Origin: Roridomyces roridus
Taxonomy: Eukaryota; Basidiomycota; Agaricomycetes; Agaricales; Mycenaceae
Direction of reading: 5' to 3'
DNA: 64,000 bases
NCBI GenBank assembly: GCA_029378245.1
Contig: JARKIF010000030.1
Coordinates: 558,001-622,000, forward strand
Shown: positions 20,995 to 31,487 of the stretch, piece by piece
How the letters are laid out: every line of letters begins with the position of its first letter
How positions within the stretch are numbered: the stretch's first letter is position 1
Translations under genes and position numbers: made by a program
Notes under the pieces: generated by a model
Told to the model about the DNA's origin: nothing
The model's input: only the letters and a program-made list of their open reading frames with translations
The model's database searches: none

Positions 20995-22370
20995 TTCCCA
21001 ACATCGCTGCTTGGAGATTCCCGAGCTCGTACGCATCATATGCCGCCATCTACAGACACCGCCCAGTTTCGACCGATTTCGAACGAGGCCGGCCTAGAGT
21101 CAAGCATGGGGACCTCGCGGTCCTGGCAAGGACATCGAGGGTCTTTTCGGTCCATGCACTCGAGTTACTATGGGAGACTGCGGCTTTGTTGAACCTTCTT
21201 CGTCATCTCCCCTCAGATGCGCTCGAGGTTCGCCAAGTGGACGAGGGCTATCAGACTAAATACAGCATGGTAAGTGCGAAGTGGCGCTCAAAGGCCTCAT
21301 AAGTATCTAACCTCAGTGTTGCCCAGGAACTGCTGCGTCCTTTGCGAAAGTCGGACTTTGATCGCGTCTTCGTCCATGCTGCCCGTGTCAAACGTCTCGT
21401 CGCCGATCCCGGCGTGGCAGATCTCTCATCTACCTTGCGCGCCGCTCGCCCCTGGCTCTCCGCGAATGGCGTATTTCCTATGCTTCAGGCTGTCTATTGG
21501 ATGCATGACACGACAGGCTTTGGTTACATCGAATACTTCCTTGTCCCTCAACTCACCGACATCTTCATCACACAAACTTCCGGGAACGCCCTGGCGTGGC
21601 TGCCCACGATAGCCCGACGGTGCACACGCTTGGAGTACATAACCCTTCTCCCCCGTGTGGGATGGCGAGAGCAGGCGGGCCCTATCATCTCCAAGTGTGT
21701 GCGCAGCTGGGACGCCATCAAGAGTCTGCGGACGGACATTGTCGATTCCGCCGCGTTCCAGTATCTATCTCGATGCGGGAAGCTGAGGCATCTGCAGCTG
21801 TGCGATATTCCCTCCGCCTTGCCCTCCAACGAAAACGGAGCGGCATTTCCATCGCTGGAGACCTTGTATCTAGACGGTGAAGTCAAAGCGCCCACTCGGT
21901 TCTTGGAATGGGCGAATGGGATTTCGCTCGTGGATTTCACTGCGGAATGTCAACCATGGACTACTGCAGACGAAGTGCACGGGTTGTTTTCCGCAGCCCA
22001 ACATGGGATATCTCACTTCTCCTTGAAACACTTCGCTTTCGACGACCGCTACGATTCATTCGACGCAGCAAATGTCCATGTACATCTAATCCGATCCTCA
22101 TCGCTGCGCCGCCTCTTTTGTTTCACCAACTTGACCTCCGTGTCCATCTTATCGGCCGTGGGAGTCGACATGGATGACACCACCGTCACCGACATGGCGC
22201 GTTCCTGGCCACACATCCAGCGTCTCGAGCTCCAGTCGTTTTACGGAACCCCCGTCCCGCGTGCCACGCTTGAGTGCCTCCAGGCGTTTCCCAAATACTG
22301 TCCCCACCTGACCAGCCTGATTCTCACGGCGATCGATCACTCGAGAGCTTGAAGCACGTGGACGTCGAGG
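20995..22370 (+). pseudogene. F-box-like protein, 5' part; gene split by nested transposons
   Basis: Mushroom F-box-like proteins are substrate adaptors of SCF ubiquitin ligases; this copy is dead. HRCLEIPELVRIICRHLQ opens the F-box-like segment. After a frame change, LAVLARTSRVFSVHALELLW continues to TKYSM at an intron (about 21270-21327), and the second exon runs from ELLRPLRKSDFDRVF through leucine-rich text to LTSLILTAIDHS. One base is then missing before LESLKHVDVEGS, whose codons are cut by the insertion at 22378. The protein resumes at 30846 as PITDAACVARYIKAVFPKL. No upstream in-frame ATG is visible. Two frameshifts and the insertion make it a pseudogene. Confidence 0.7.
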
Positions 22371-22827
22371 GTTCACCCCCAGTGAAAAGTCGATGGGATC
22401 GTTTGAGTCGAAATTGGATGGAATAGTGCTGCTTGGCCGCGTGAGTGTTGGTTTGAGATGATTTGAGTGGAATTGTGCATGGCTGTCACACGTCCATCTA
22501 GATCATCCCAATCAAACTCATTTCATCCCTTTGTCCCATGTGGTGCCTTCACAATTTTATGGTCATCCTTCCACGACAATGGACCGTCCCTCTATTGCCT
22601 GAATTCCTGTATGGACCATAGTGCGCAATTGGGAGTGGTATGGTCGCGTTCTCTCCCCACCCCCGAGTAATCTGATGCATTGTGGTACCCACCAAATGTT
22701 CTGAGCATCATACAGTGCTGCTTCATCCGAGTCCTCGGTGGTAGAGAGGAAAGAAAGGCAATTTGGTAGCTAGGGTAGATAGATCATTGGAGTGTCGAAG
22801 AGTGACATGCAGACAGCCTTGGAGTGT

Positions 22828-22912
22828 TATGTTAGTCTAGTGGTAACCGTGGTTTCTTTTATTTCCTTCCTGCGCGTAAGCTCGTCCGTTCGATTCCCGT
22901 TTGATTCTGTAC
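22828..22912 (+). ncRNA. tRNA-derived sequence inside the outer element
   Basis: TTAGTCTAGTGGTAAC matches a tRNA A box and GTTCGATTCCCG a B box about 45 bp downstream. The T-stem and acceptor stem do not pair well, so this is a tRNA pseudogene or SINE head, not a working tRNA. It is unrelated in sequence to the 12-14 kb tRNA-like family. Confidence 0.4.
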
Positions 22913-23375
22913 ATGTGCAAGTCCTAAGTATGAGAAAAGCATTGTAGGTCAAACCCAGTGAGAATCCCGTATGCTCGTGTATGCTGAGATGTGGTTAAAT
23001 GTGGTCCAGCGGCGCGAATGTGCTGAAATGTGATGTCAATTTTTTTCTGCTCCGGTAGGGAAGCGCGGGAACGGGGGACGCCCGCGTACTCCTCCTTTTT
23101 TTAAAAAAAATGAAGGGACTAGTCGAATACTTAGATTATAGAATGCCAGTGAAAAGCTGTTTCCGTCCTGACGATCATGTGGCGATGCCCGGATCAGACG
23201 ACCTTCTTTCCTCTTGACGACATCGTCCTAGCTGCGCACCCAGCAGCTGCTTTACCTCCCCGCCGTGACGCTGGCCCACGCTCAACCTCTACCGACAGAC
23301 TGCACCGCTGCATCGAGCCTAACAATAGCGCCCCAGTGAACCCGTTATCCGAGCGACAGTCATTGTAAGGCCGCA

Positions 23376-26300
23376 ATGCCCACCAGCGGTGCCCTGCCCA
23401 ACGGCCAATATTGGTGTACCTGTGTACAGCGCTGTCGAGCTGGTGCGCAGGTCTCTCGCTCGACCTGGTATACACACGCGCGCTTCCGAGATGCCGCTGC
23501 CCTCGCAGGCCAAGATGACGACCACGAGGGTTCCTCAGGCTCCGGCGGAGACTCTGACTCCGACTCAGGGCGTCCCTTCCCGTCCATGGATGACAATATC
23601 TCGAACCCTCTCGGAGCCAGCTCTGAATCGCCTCCCCGCAAAAGGCAACGGATTGAGGAAGATCCTGGTGTGTTGCGCGACTCCGAGCTAGATCCAGTGC
23701 CTCCAGATGTAAATTTCAGCTGAATTAAATTCTTTCCCCCTCATTTTCCCCTCTCTCAGAGTATTGTTCCAACGGTGGATGGGGAGGATGATTATGATGC
23801 AGACCCCCTTGCCCTTGAAGACCCACCCTCGGATACTCCGGAGCCACCTGGGAGTGGTCGCGAGGCCGAAGATGAGCGCGCCGGCATCAATTTACCTAAC
23901 TCGGACGACGACTTTGACCTCGCTGAGCAGTTCATCACCGCTATACGTGACGCTACACTTGATAACAGCGACCTCGACGCTGATTGCATTGACCGCTTGC
24001 GAAACCCTATTCGTGCACCATTGGACATCTCCGACTCTAAACTTCGACTTTCCTTGGACATGTTTCTCGCAACCTCCGACGCATCGCAGAAAACATATGA
24101 GAAAGTGATACAGGGCATTCAGAAAGCTTACCCGCCCAATTTGGACTCGGAGAAGCTTCTCTCATTTTATCAGATCAAGAAAAAGGTCTCGGAGCTTAGC
24201 GGCGTTGTCCCCTTGCTGCATGATATGTGCCAAAACTCGTGTATGGCGTTCACGGGCCCTTTGGCTGATCTAGACAAGTGCAGAGTGTGCGGCCAGGCAC
24301 GTTACGATGAGAAAGGCGATGCACGTCGCTTCCTGACAATTCCGCTCGGGCCCCAGCTCCAAGCACTCTTTCGCAGCGAAGATAGCGCGGAGGCAATGCA
24401 GTACCGCGTCCTTGAGACGCAATGGGTAATGGCACAGTTGCAAAGCTATAAAGGGAACCTGCCGGTGAGTTTGGCATGCATTCTCTCTTTTCATTGTCTC
24501 ACAAATCTTAGTTCTACGAAGATATTCTACACGGGAAGGATTACATTGACGCCGTCAATCGAGGCGACATCAAAACGCAAGATATTGTTATGATTGGGTC
24601 TATCGACGGCGCGCAGCTCTACCGCAACAAACAGTCCGATTGTTGGATCGGTATCTGGATTGTAGCAGATCTCAGCCCGGAGGTCCGCCTCAAGAAACGC
24701 TACGTTCTTCCCAGATTCGTCATTGGTGGCCCAAGCAAACCAAAAATCATGGATTCGTTTCTCTTCCCCAGTCTCCATCATCTTTCAGCACTGCAGAAAG
24801 AGGGTCTCCACATCTGGGATGCGCGGACTGACGACATCTTTATCTCGCGCCCTTTTCTGTTCCTCGAGACCGCCGATGGTCCGGGTTTGACATATGTCAA
24901 TGGACTCGTTGGTCACCAGGGTTTTTGTGGATGTCGGATATACTGCGGTATGAAAGGCCGGAGAAAGGACGGCGCTTCCACGTACTATCCCATGATGTGT
25001 AAACCCCACAACTACACCGTACACGGCTGTGACCACCCTGATGTCGAGCCTCGCGGGATTGGAGGGCCGAACGAGCAGGACTACCTTTCCAACCTCGAGT
25101 ATCTGAAACAGCGGTCGAACCCAGCAGACTACCGCGAACGACGGAAGGCCACGGGAATATCAAAACCGAGTATCTTCAGTGGTTTGTCTCGTAACCGTAC
25201 GCTGGGAGTACCGGGATTGAATTCCGCCGACATAATGCACTGCGCAGCTCTCAACTGGACCGATCTATTCCTTTCCCTCTTCCGCGGCACCATTGACTGC
25301 GAAGAGCCCGATTCCAAGTTGAATTGGCGGTGGGCTGTTTTGACGGGCGAGACTTGGAAACGTCATGGTCAAGCAGTCGCTGATACACGACCATACCTCC
25401 CTGGTTCTTTCGATCGTCCTCCTCGAAATCCCGCAGAAAAGATATCGAGCGGATACAAAGCGTGGGAGTATCTAATGTATATGATTGGCCTCGCACCAGC
25501 CCTTCTCCATGGCATCCTCCCCGACGACTACTGGGTCCACTACTGCAAGGGCGTAGCTGTGATTCGGTGTTTCTTCCAACGTAAGATCTCCCGGGAGCAG
25601 CTACAGGAGGCGCATATACGAGCGATTGAATTCGTTGAAGAGTTCGAAACCCTGTACTGCGCGCGAATACCGGAGCGTATCCATTTTGTGCGTCAGTCGA
25701 TTCACGCCATGGTCCACTTGGCTCAGGAGGTCGTGCGAATTGGCCCTCACGTCAACTACGCGCAATGGACGATGGAACGAACCATCGGGAATTTGGGGGA
25801 AGAGATCAAGCAGCCCTCGAATCCATTTGCAAATCTGTCGGAGTGTGCGTGGCGTCGTTGTCAAATCAATGCCCTACAGGCAATGATTCCGGATCTGACC
25901 GACACCCCTGACGCGGACGATTCTGCATACCAGGTTCCGCGGGGTGGAAAGGATTTTGGCAATGGGCGCATTCTTCTTCGGGCGAAGGACGAGTCGAAGA
26001 ACCTAATTACTGGGCCTGCGGCGAGTGCTATTCGGGAGTTCCTGGGTGCTGAGGAAGAGTGCGAAGTCAAGCTGAAGCGCTGGGCTCGTTTTCGTCTCCC
26101 CAACGGTCAGATAGCCAGGTCCCATTGGAAGGAGAAGGAGAAATCTCTGGAGAATATTCGAATGGCACGTAATGTGAAGGTGAGGTCTTGCATCATCGTT
26201 GCCGGTTGCTGAACTTGAGAGGGAAATAGATCTGCTTGAAAGGCCAGACTGAAATTGCAGAAGTATACTTCTATTTCGAAGCCGAGGACCAGGAGACACC

Positions 26301-26541
26301 CTTAGCTCTTGCAGCGCTGTATTCGCGGCCTGATAAAGACCTTCTTCAGCAATCTTCTGGTACTGTTTGGTCTTGCAACGCCCCCACTGGATTTACGGTC
26401 TTCGACACCAAAACCATCTCTGCGGTTGTGGCCATGGTTCCGCATGAACACAAAAATTCCAAACACTTTTTTTTGGTGGAGAAGCCGGGGCTCGAGATAA
26501 CGTCTCTCGCAGGGTACAGGGATAAAGACGATGAGGCGTAG
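23376..26541 (+). CDS. Transposase, Plavaka/Tnp2-related, about 1005 aa
   Basis: Catalyses excision and insertion of the host element. Four exons, 23376-23708, 23760-24464, 24512-26179 and 26230-26541 (3018 bp), in frame throughout. The N-terminus has a Cys-rich finger (WCTCVQRCRAGAQVSRSTWYTHAR) of the kind that opens these proteins, written here in two pieces: WCTCVQRCRAGAQVS, RSTWYTHAR. An acidic linker follows. The core shows YEDILHGKDYIDAV, IGSIDGAQLYRNKQSDCW, KKRYVLPRFVIGGPSKPK, MDSFLFPSLHHLSALQKEG, GHQGFCGCRIYCGMKGR, LNSADIMH and MERTIGNLGEEIKQPSNPFA, all typical of the mushroom Plavaka-type family. No stop or frameshift was seen, so the element could be active. The neighbouring accessory gene is co-oriented, 95 bp downstream. 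Confidence 0.87.
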
Positions 26542-26636
26542 CTTTACATCGCGAAATAGGACATAGTTATGCAGTGCTTGCCAATTCGGATCAGTCATCA
26601 CCGATCAGACGCGTACGCGTCTTTACTCTGGCCCCC

Positions 26637-28766
26637 ATGAATCCCTCACCCGGAGACGCCGGGCCCTCCCAAACACCCAACTATACCTCTCTGTTGCTGT
26701 CTCCGGCGGAATTGCATCCTCACATGCGCTCTCCGAACACTCCACTGGACCCTTCTCGTGCATTCTTCGCCACCGGCAGCACGCCTGGCGCAGGCCCCTC
26801 TTTCTTCAATCATGGTTCCCAATATACCTCGCCCTTCACAAACAACGCGAATTACCACGCGCAGGTGCCTATTCAATTCTGTTCTGACACTGTTACTTGG
26901 TACTGAGAACAGCAGATTCTTGGACACGCGTCTCACGACCAGCTTCTTGCCGCAAGCAGTCTTTATCGGATGTCAGTCGAAAATACCGTCGCTCTTCGTG
27001 CTCAATTAGACGCTCTCACGTACGTGTACTGGTCTGCCCTGATTTGTGCACCATTCATCACTGAAATTAGCGGCGCATACACACTGCTCGCACAAGCTGT
27101 GCCGCAAGTCTTTACTTTCATAGAGAATCCTTTCAACATCGCTCCAACAACAAACTCCTCTCATAATCTCGGCTCCATTCCCCCCGCGCCGCCCACCCAC
27201 TCCCGTGACAACAATCCCGACGTCCGATGGTGGACAAGAAAAGCGTGGGCAGACCAAGCTGGCAGCTCCGGCGATAAACTCTCGCTTTCGTTGAAACGCA
27301 AAAAGAAGGACTCGAAAGCGGGATCTGACGAAGAAGGCCTGGAGGAGGAGGAGGAGGAGGAGGAGAGGCATGAACCCGACGACGCTGACGCTGGTCTCGA
27401 GGAGGACGAAGACGACGGAAAGAAACAGCCTGAGGAGGACAGTGATGACGGAAAGAAACATATCTTGGGATTTCTGGAGCATCAAGACGGTACACCATTT
27501 ACCAGAACCGAACGAGAACAGACGCGCAAGTATGCTCACGAGATCTTCCGCACCCTGCAGACGGCCGGAAAAGCACCGTATTCTTGGTCGCTAGCGAGCA
27601 TGGAGGCCGTCACATTCCTTCGAAACCACATGGTCGCAAAGGTCCCCGAGCTCGCCCTGTGCGAGTTTCAATGGAAGGTGGACCATCTAGCTACGAGCGT
27701 CTATGCTCAGTGGGTCAGATGGCGCAAGGACACCGTCTTACCCCATCCGAGAGACACCAAAGCTAAACGCCTTGATGCCGGCAAGAAGTCCGTCAAGAAG
27801 GGCGGTAAGAGGAGGAAGACGGATGAGTCGCCTACCATTCCCGAGCTTGACTGTAGTGGCCTCATCTCCATGACCCCAGAGGATGAAACAAGTCTTTCCT
27901 CACCGTCTGCTCCTGCGGCTGTACCTTCCAGGCCTCCATCGCCCGCCATTGATCCTCCCGTCGAGACCGAAACACCAATACCCCCTCAACAGCCCGAGAA
28001 TAGCCCTGAACGCCCGACAGCGGCTTCTACCCCAGAGCTACAAGCAGCGCCCACTCCTCTCACTCCCATGGCTTCGTCAGTGCCTCAAGAGCCCTCCTCG
28101 CCTGCCACTTCATCTGCAGTCCCTGCTATCTCGGTAACTCCACCTCTGCCCCTGCCACTATCAATTTAACTGACCTCCTTGGCAGGTATCCAACCCACTG
28201 TGCGTACATCTAGATGTCGTGGCACTTACGGACTTACTACTGAATAAAGGGACGGCCTTTTCGGCGAGGCTATACAGCCTTCTGTTTCGTCTCGAGTACA
28301 AGACACCAATACGACGATGAAGGGTATGCGTGCTTCACGGATATACTTCTACTGCTAACTGGCATTGTCTCAGGGGAACCTCAGACAGCTCCACAGAAGA
28401 CGAAGATCATTCGTCATATCCCTGGGTCCGCTGATACGGCCTAGTAATCTATCTCTCTTTCATCCACATTTTTCCCCACTCACCCCTCATGTAGCAATCT
28501 CTTCGGACGTGACTTTATAAAACAATGGCCGGTTGGCAAGAAAGGCCCGACAACGCAAGAAGTCAGAGCCGCGTTTACTGAAGACCAAAAACTCGTCAGT
28601 GCATACTATTCATTTCTTATCTACTTGTGGACCTAAAAATGGCATACAGATCTACAAGAAACGAGCCGATGACCTCAAAAAGATCAAGTTGGCAGCAGAG
28701 AAGGAGGCCAACGCGAGCGGCGCCACAACTTCAAGCGTGTCGGCGTCGTCAGATGCACAGACTTAG
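26637..28766 (+). CDS. Transposon accessory protein, 590 aa
   Basis: Second gene of the inner element. Eight exons: 26637-26864, 26913-27019, 27071-28133, 28186-28199 (14 bp), 28250-28323, 28374-28443, 28495-28594 and 28650-28766. They sum to 1773 bp with every phase matching. A Pro/Ser-rich N-terminus precedes DVRWWTRKAWADQAG, a Glu/Asp-rich low-complexity block (about residues 215-275), a conserved core with FLEHQDGTPFTRTEREQTRK and LCEFQWKVDHLATSVYAQW, a basic patch (KKSVKKGGKRRK, probable nuclear signal), a Pro/Ser/Thr-rich stretch, and a C-terminus with NLFGRDFIKQWP and a Lys-rich helix. Accessory proteins with the WKxxxLAT...YxQW core accompany this transposase family; the role is presumably DNA or transposase binding (inference). 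Confidence 0.75.
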
Positions 28767-28914
28767 GCACGCGTAAATGCTCGCTAGTAAATGATACTTA
28801 GAACTCTGTCGTCGTGTACTTTAACCCCCGAGCGGTGGTTCTTCTTGTCCATCGTATTAGCGGAGTTCGCAAGGAGGTCGACATCGGCGCTGGAGTGAGC
28901 GGGATCAGTGGCAC

Positions 28915-30290
28915 GTGACATCACTCGCCTCTCCTCTTGACTTACACCATTTGGCCTTTCCTTGGTCCCCACCCGCGTTTCCATCCCTCCTTGTACACTC
29001 ATTCGTAACATGCTGCCTCCTACACCCTATGGCGTGCGGATTAAAGCCCTCCGACCCCTCATTTGTCCCTCCCACGGCCCATTATGGATTTCGACCATTT
29101 TCATTTGGAGAGCAGTACGGGGGCATGGGGGCCAGCCAGACTGTTCCGAAACACGTCTGAACTAGTCTGTGAGTGCGCCCACGGTGTGTTGATTGGACTC
29201 AGTCTTCATTGTCGCCAGTCGCGACGCCATGTAAAGGATCGAGGCAAGACGACCTTCGTGAGTTACTCGTTCTCCTCGGCTACGCTGCTGACGACCTATA
29301 TCCCTGCCCTGCTCACCATGATTCAGTCTGCCCGTACCTCGGTATGTGCCCTCATTCGTCGATACTGCGATTGATATCCCTGCAGCCCTGGCGCTCTTCA
29401 AGCTTCAAGCTTCAAGACTCGATGTCTACCTGAGTACTACGCAGAGGGTGTCGGGGACGTTTCAGTATGTCATCATTCTCCCCTGTTCTACTCATCCGGG
29501 CCCAGTGTACCTGTCGAGAACCCGGCGTTGTCAAGAGCAGGGCTGTCGATCTTCCGCAGGTGGGTGCTCTCCGTTTCCTTCCAAGCTTGGGAGTAACGTG
29601 TCGTACGCAGGTCGTTCACCGACGACGCAAAGATGTGTGTGAGTTGAGTAAACCGTGGTGCGTCGTGTTGCTCATCGGCGCGTTCTTTGCATTGACCGCG
29701 TACATCGACGCTATTATAGTGCATCGACCCTGCTCGCTCTCTGTACGTTCGTCTATCTACACTCACGCATCCCACTGATTTGTTAGTCTCTTTCTCCGCA
29801 TGCTCGTGTCGCCGTTCTGACATTCCCCACTCTGTCTCGGATATTCGGGCGCATAGTGTCTTGGTCGTCGAGCGGGTGCGTATAAACATGTTCATCATTG
29901 TTTTACTGAGATATCCGTCCATCTGGCAGGTCGTTGTCGACTCCTGCCTCACGCTAATTCCTGCAGACTCGAGTGAGTAGCGTTGGTTATTGGTTTTCCT
30001 CTAGCTTATGTGCTTTTCAGCTCGTCGGTTTCGTTCTGGCTCGCTCATGTCTCCCACCACCACCACACTCATCGTCGTTTTGCCGAGCCGGTTTCGATCT
30101 GGGGTCGCTTGGATGCACGCGGGCCGTCGCAAGGGGCAGCGTCGCAAGGGGCAGGGGCGTCCGCGTCATGTTGGATGGCTGGACGGACTTGGTGGACTTG
30201 GCTGCGTGGTTTGGACTACGGGGCGCGTGTATTGTATATAGGATTGAATGGATGTGTGGATATGTGCTCGATATATGCTGAAACAAAGTA
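28915..30290 (+). other. Unresolved spliced region in the inner element (possible third gene)
   Basis: Many GT...AG pairs separate short open stretches, for example LLIGAFFALTAYIDAIIVH near 29670 (hydrophobic) and ALALFKLQASRLDVYL near 29390. MDFDHFHLESSTGAW at about 29084 could open an exon. The arrangement looks like a multi-exon membrane-protein gene, possibly captured cargo, but I could not build a convincing full frame. Confidence 0.3.
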
Positions 30291-30845
30291 GAGCAGAATG
30301 GAGCATATGACAGCCTACCAGATTTGATCGCATGTCCAGATTTCATGCTGAGGTATGCTCCGATGTGCTGAAATGTGAGGTTCATTAGGCTTGCACAAAT
30401 CAGCACATCTCAGCATACCCGAGCATACGGGATTCTCACTGGGGGTCAAAGACAAGTCACTGTAATGTAATGAAAGGTCCTTTAGAAAGGCAATGTAGGT
30501 AAGTAACTGGGCAGTAGCAGGATGGACAAGGGAAAGCAAGCCACGGGGGTGCCAGAAACACTTTTTTCTGCCCATGGGAAAGGTCCCAAACCAACCCTTT
30601 TGAACACTTTTGGGCACTGAATTGATAGATTGACGGTTGCTGCCAAGGACATGAAATGGGTTGGAATGGGATGAAATACACACTGGCACAAATCATCCCA
30701 TTTGATACGCAAATGATCTTGTTTCTGACTGTCATATTTAGAGAGTCTGTGTCTCAAATGTGTTTGATTGCACAAACCTCGGTAATGACACGAAATCACG
30801 CATTTCGACGCAAACAATCCCATCGACTTTTCACTGGGGTTCACC

Positions 30846-31026
30846 CATCACAGACGCTGCCTGCGTTGCCCGGTACATTAAGGCCGTCTTTCCCAAGCTC
30901 AGGAGTATCGCGACGCTCCTCGATTCTCTCGAAGGAGATCACGAGCTGGGAGCGGTCGTGGTGCCTGATATTGTTGAATCTCACGCTCGCTGGAAGAGCG
31001 CGGAGACTTTGCTAATTTACGGATGA
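30846..31026 (+). pseudogene. F-box-like protein, 3' part
   Basis: Continues the 20995-22370 pseudogene: PITDAACVARYIKAVFPKL, then LDSLEGDHELGAVVV, VPDIVESHARWKSAETLL and a stop at 31024-31026. The codon GGT TCA CCC spans the insertion point once the 7-bp duplication is collapsed. Confidence 0.65.
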
Positions 31027-31487
31027 AAAGTAAGTGGATGCTTGAATCCCCAAGAGCGTTCACTCACCCTGCTGCGGTTTTCTAGTATGTAGTATTGAAG
31101 ATGTTGCAGTCGAATTAAACAAGTCGTTGTTCCCAGGGGAACTTATGAGAGGCCTTGTCATCCGCCATTCAGCCCAGAGCTCCACTTTCCTAGCGTAAAG
31201 GCAAGATTCGATATGGTTACCCCATATGTGGTAAAAAAAACGTCGACTTGTGACCGATTTCAACGCAGAGACATTTGACAACACTACTGACAGTGCCAAC
31301 AACGGGAGGAAGAGGAACTGTTCGATTGTGAATGTATGCTCGGTTGCACTTGCGCCTGGCGACGAGTGCAACCGAAGTGATCGAGATCCCACGAGTGACT
31401 CAGTGAGTGTAGGACAGCCTCAATACAGCCTCGTCGTTGGTCATGATGCCAAGACCATGCTGCCATTCTCTTCTTTAACCGCCATCC
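31027..31487. other. Intergenic, no gene seen
   Basis: 460 bp between the F-box pseudogene and the membrane-protein start; presumably the promoter of the latter. No TATA box or repeat stands out. Confidence 0.4.

Larger units (their letters stand above)
22954..30443. mobile_element. Inner autonomous DNA transposon (Plavaka/EnSpm-like), 7.5 kb
   Basis: The left end CCCAGTGAGAATCCCGTATG, continuing CTCGTGTATGCTGAGATGTG, matches the right end on the other strand for about 40 bp. A 7-bp target duplication GGTCAAA is at 22947-22953 and 30444-30450. Subterminal GTGCTGAAATGTGA and TATGCTSNGNTRTG motifs recur near both ends. Contents in order: transposase (23376-26541), accessory gene (26637-28766) and an unresolved spliced region (28915-30290). 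It sits in the left-centre of the outer element. Confidence 0.85.
22378..30838. mobile_element. Outer DNA transposon (non-autonomous, CCCAGTGA ends), split by the inner element
   Basis: The left end CCCAGTGAAAAGTCGATGGG matches the right end read on the other strand, and similarity extends through GTTTGNGTCGAAAT. A 7-bp target duplication GTTCACC is at 22371-22377 and 30839-30845. Without the inner element it is about 960 bp and codes for nothing recognisable. Its ends resemble those of the inner element (CCCAGTGARAA), so the same transposase may move both. Confidence 0.82.

Noticed and set aside
22828..22912. Functional tRNA gene
   Set aside because: A- and B-box-like words are present but T-stem and acceptor stem do not pair and no anticodon stem forms; kept only as a tRNA-derived sequence.
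22954..30443. Retrotransposon origin of the 7.5-kb element
   Set aside because: There are no direct long terminal repeats, no reverse transcriptase or protease motifs; ends are inverted and the enzyme is a cut-and-paste transposase.
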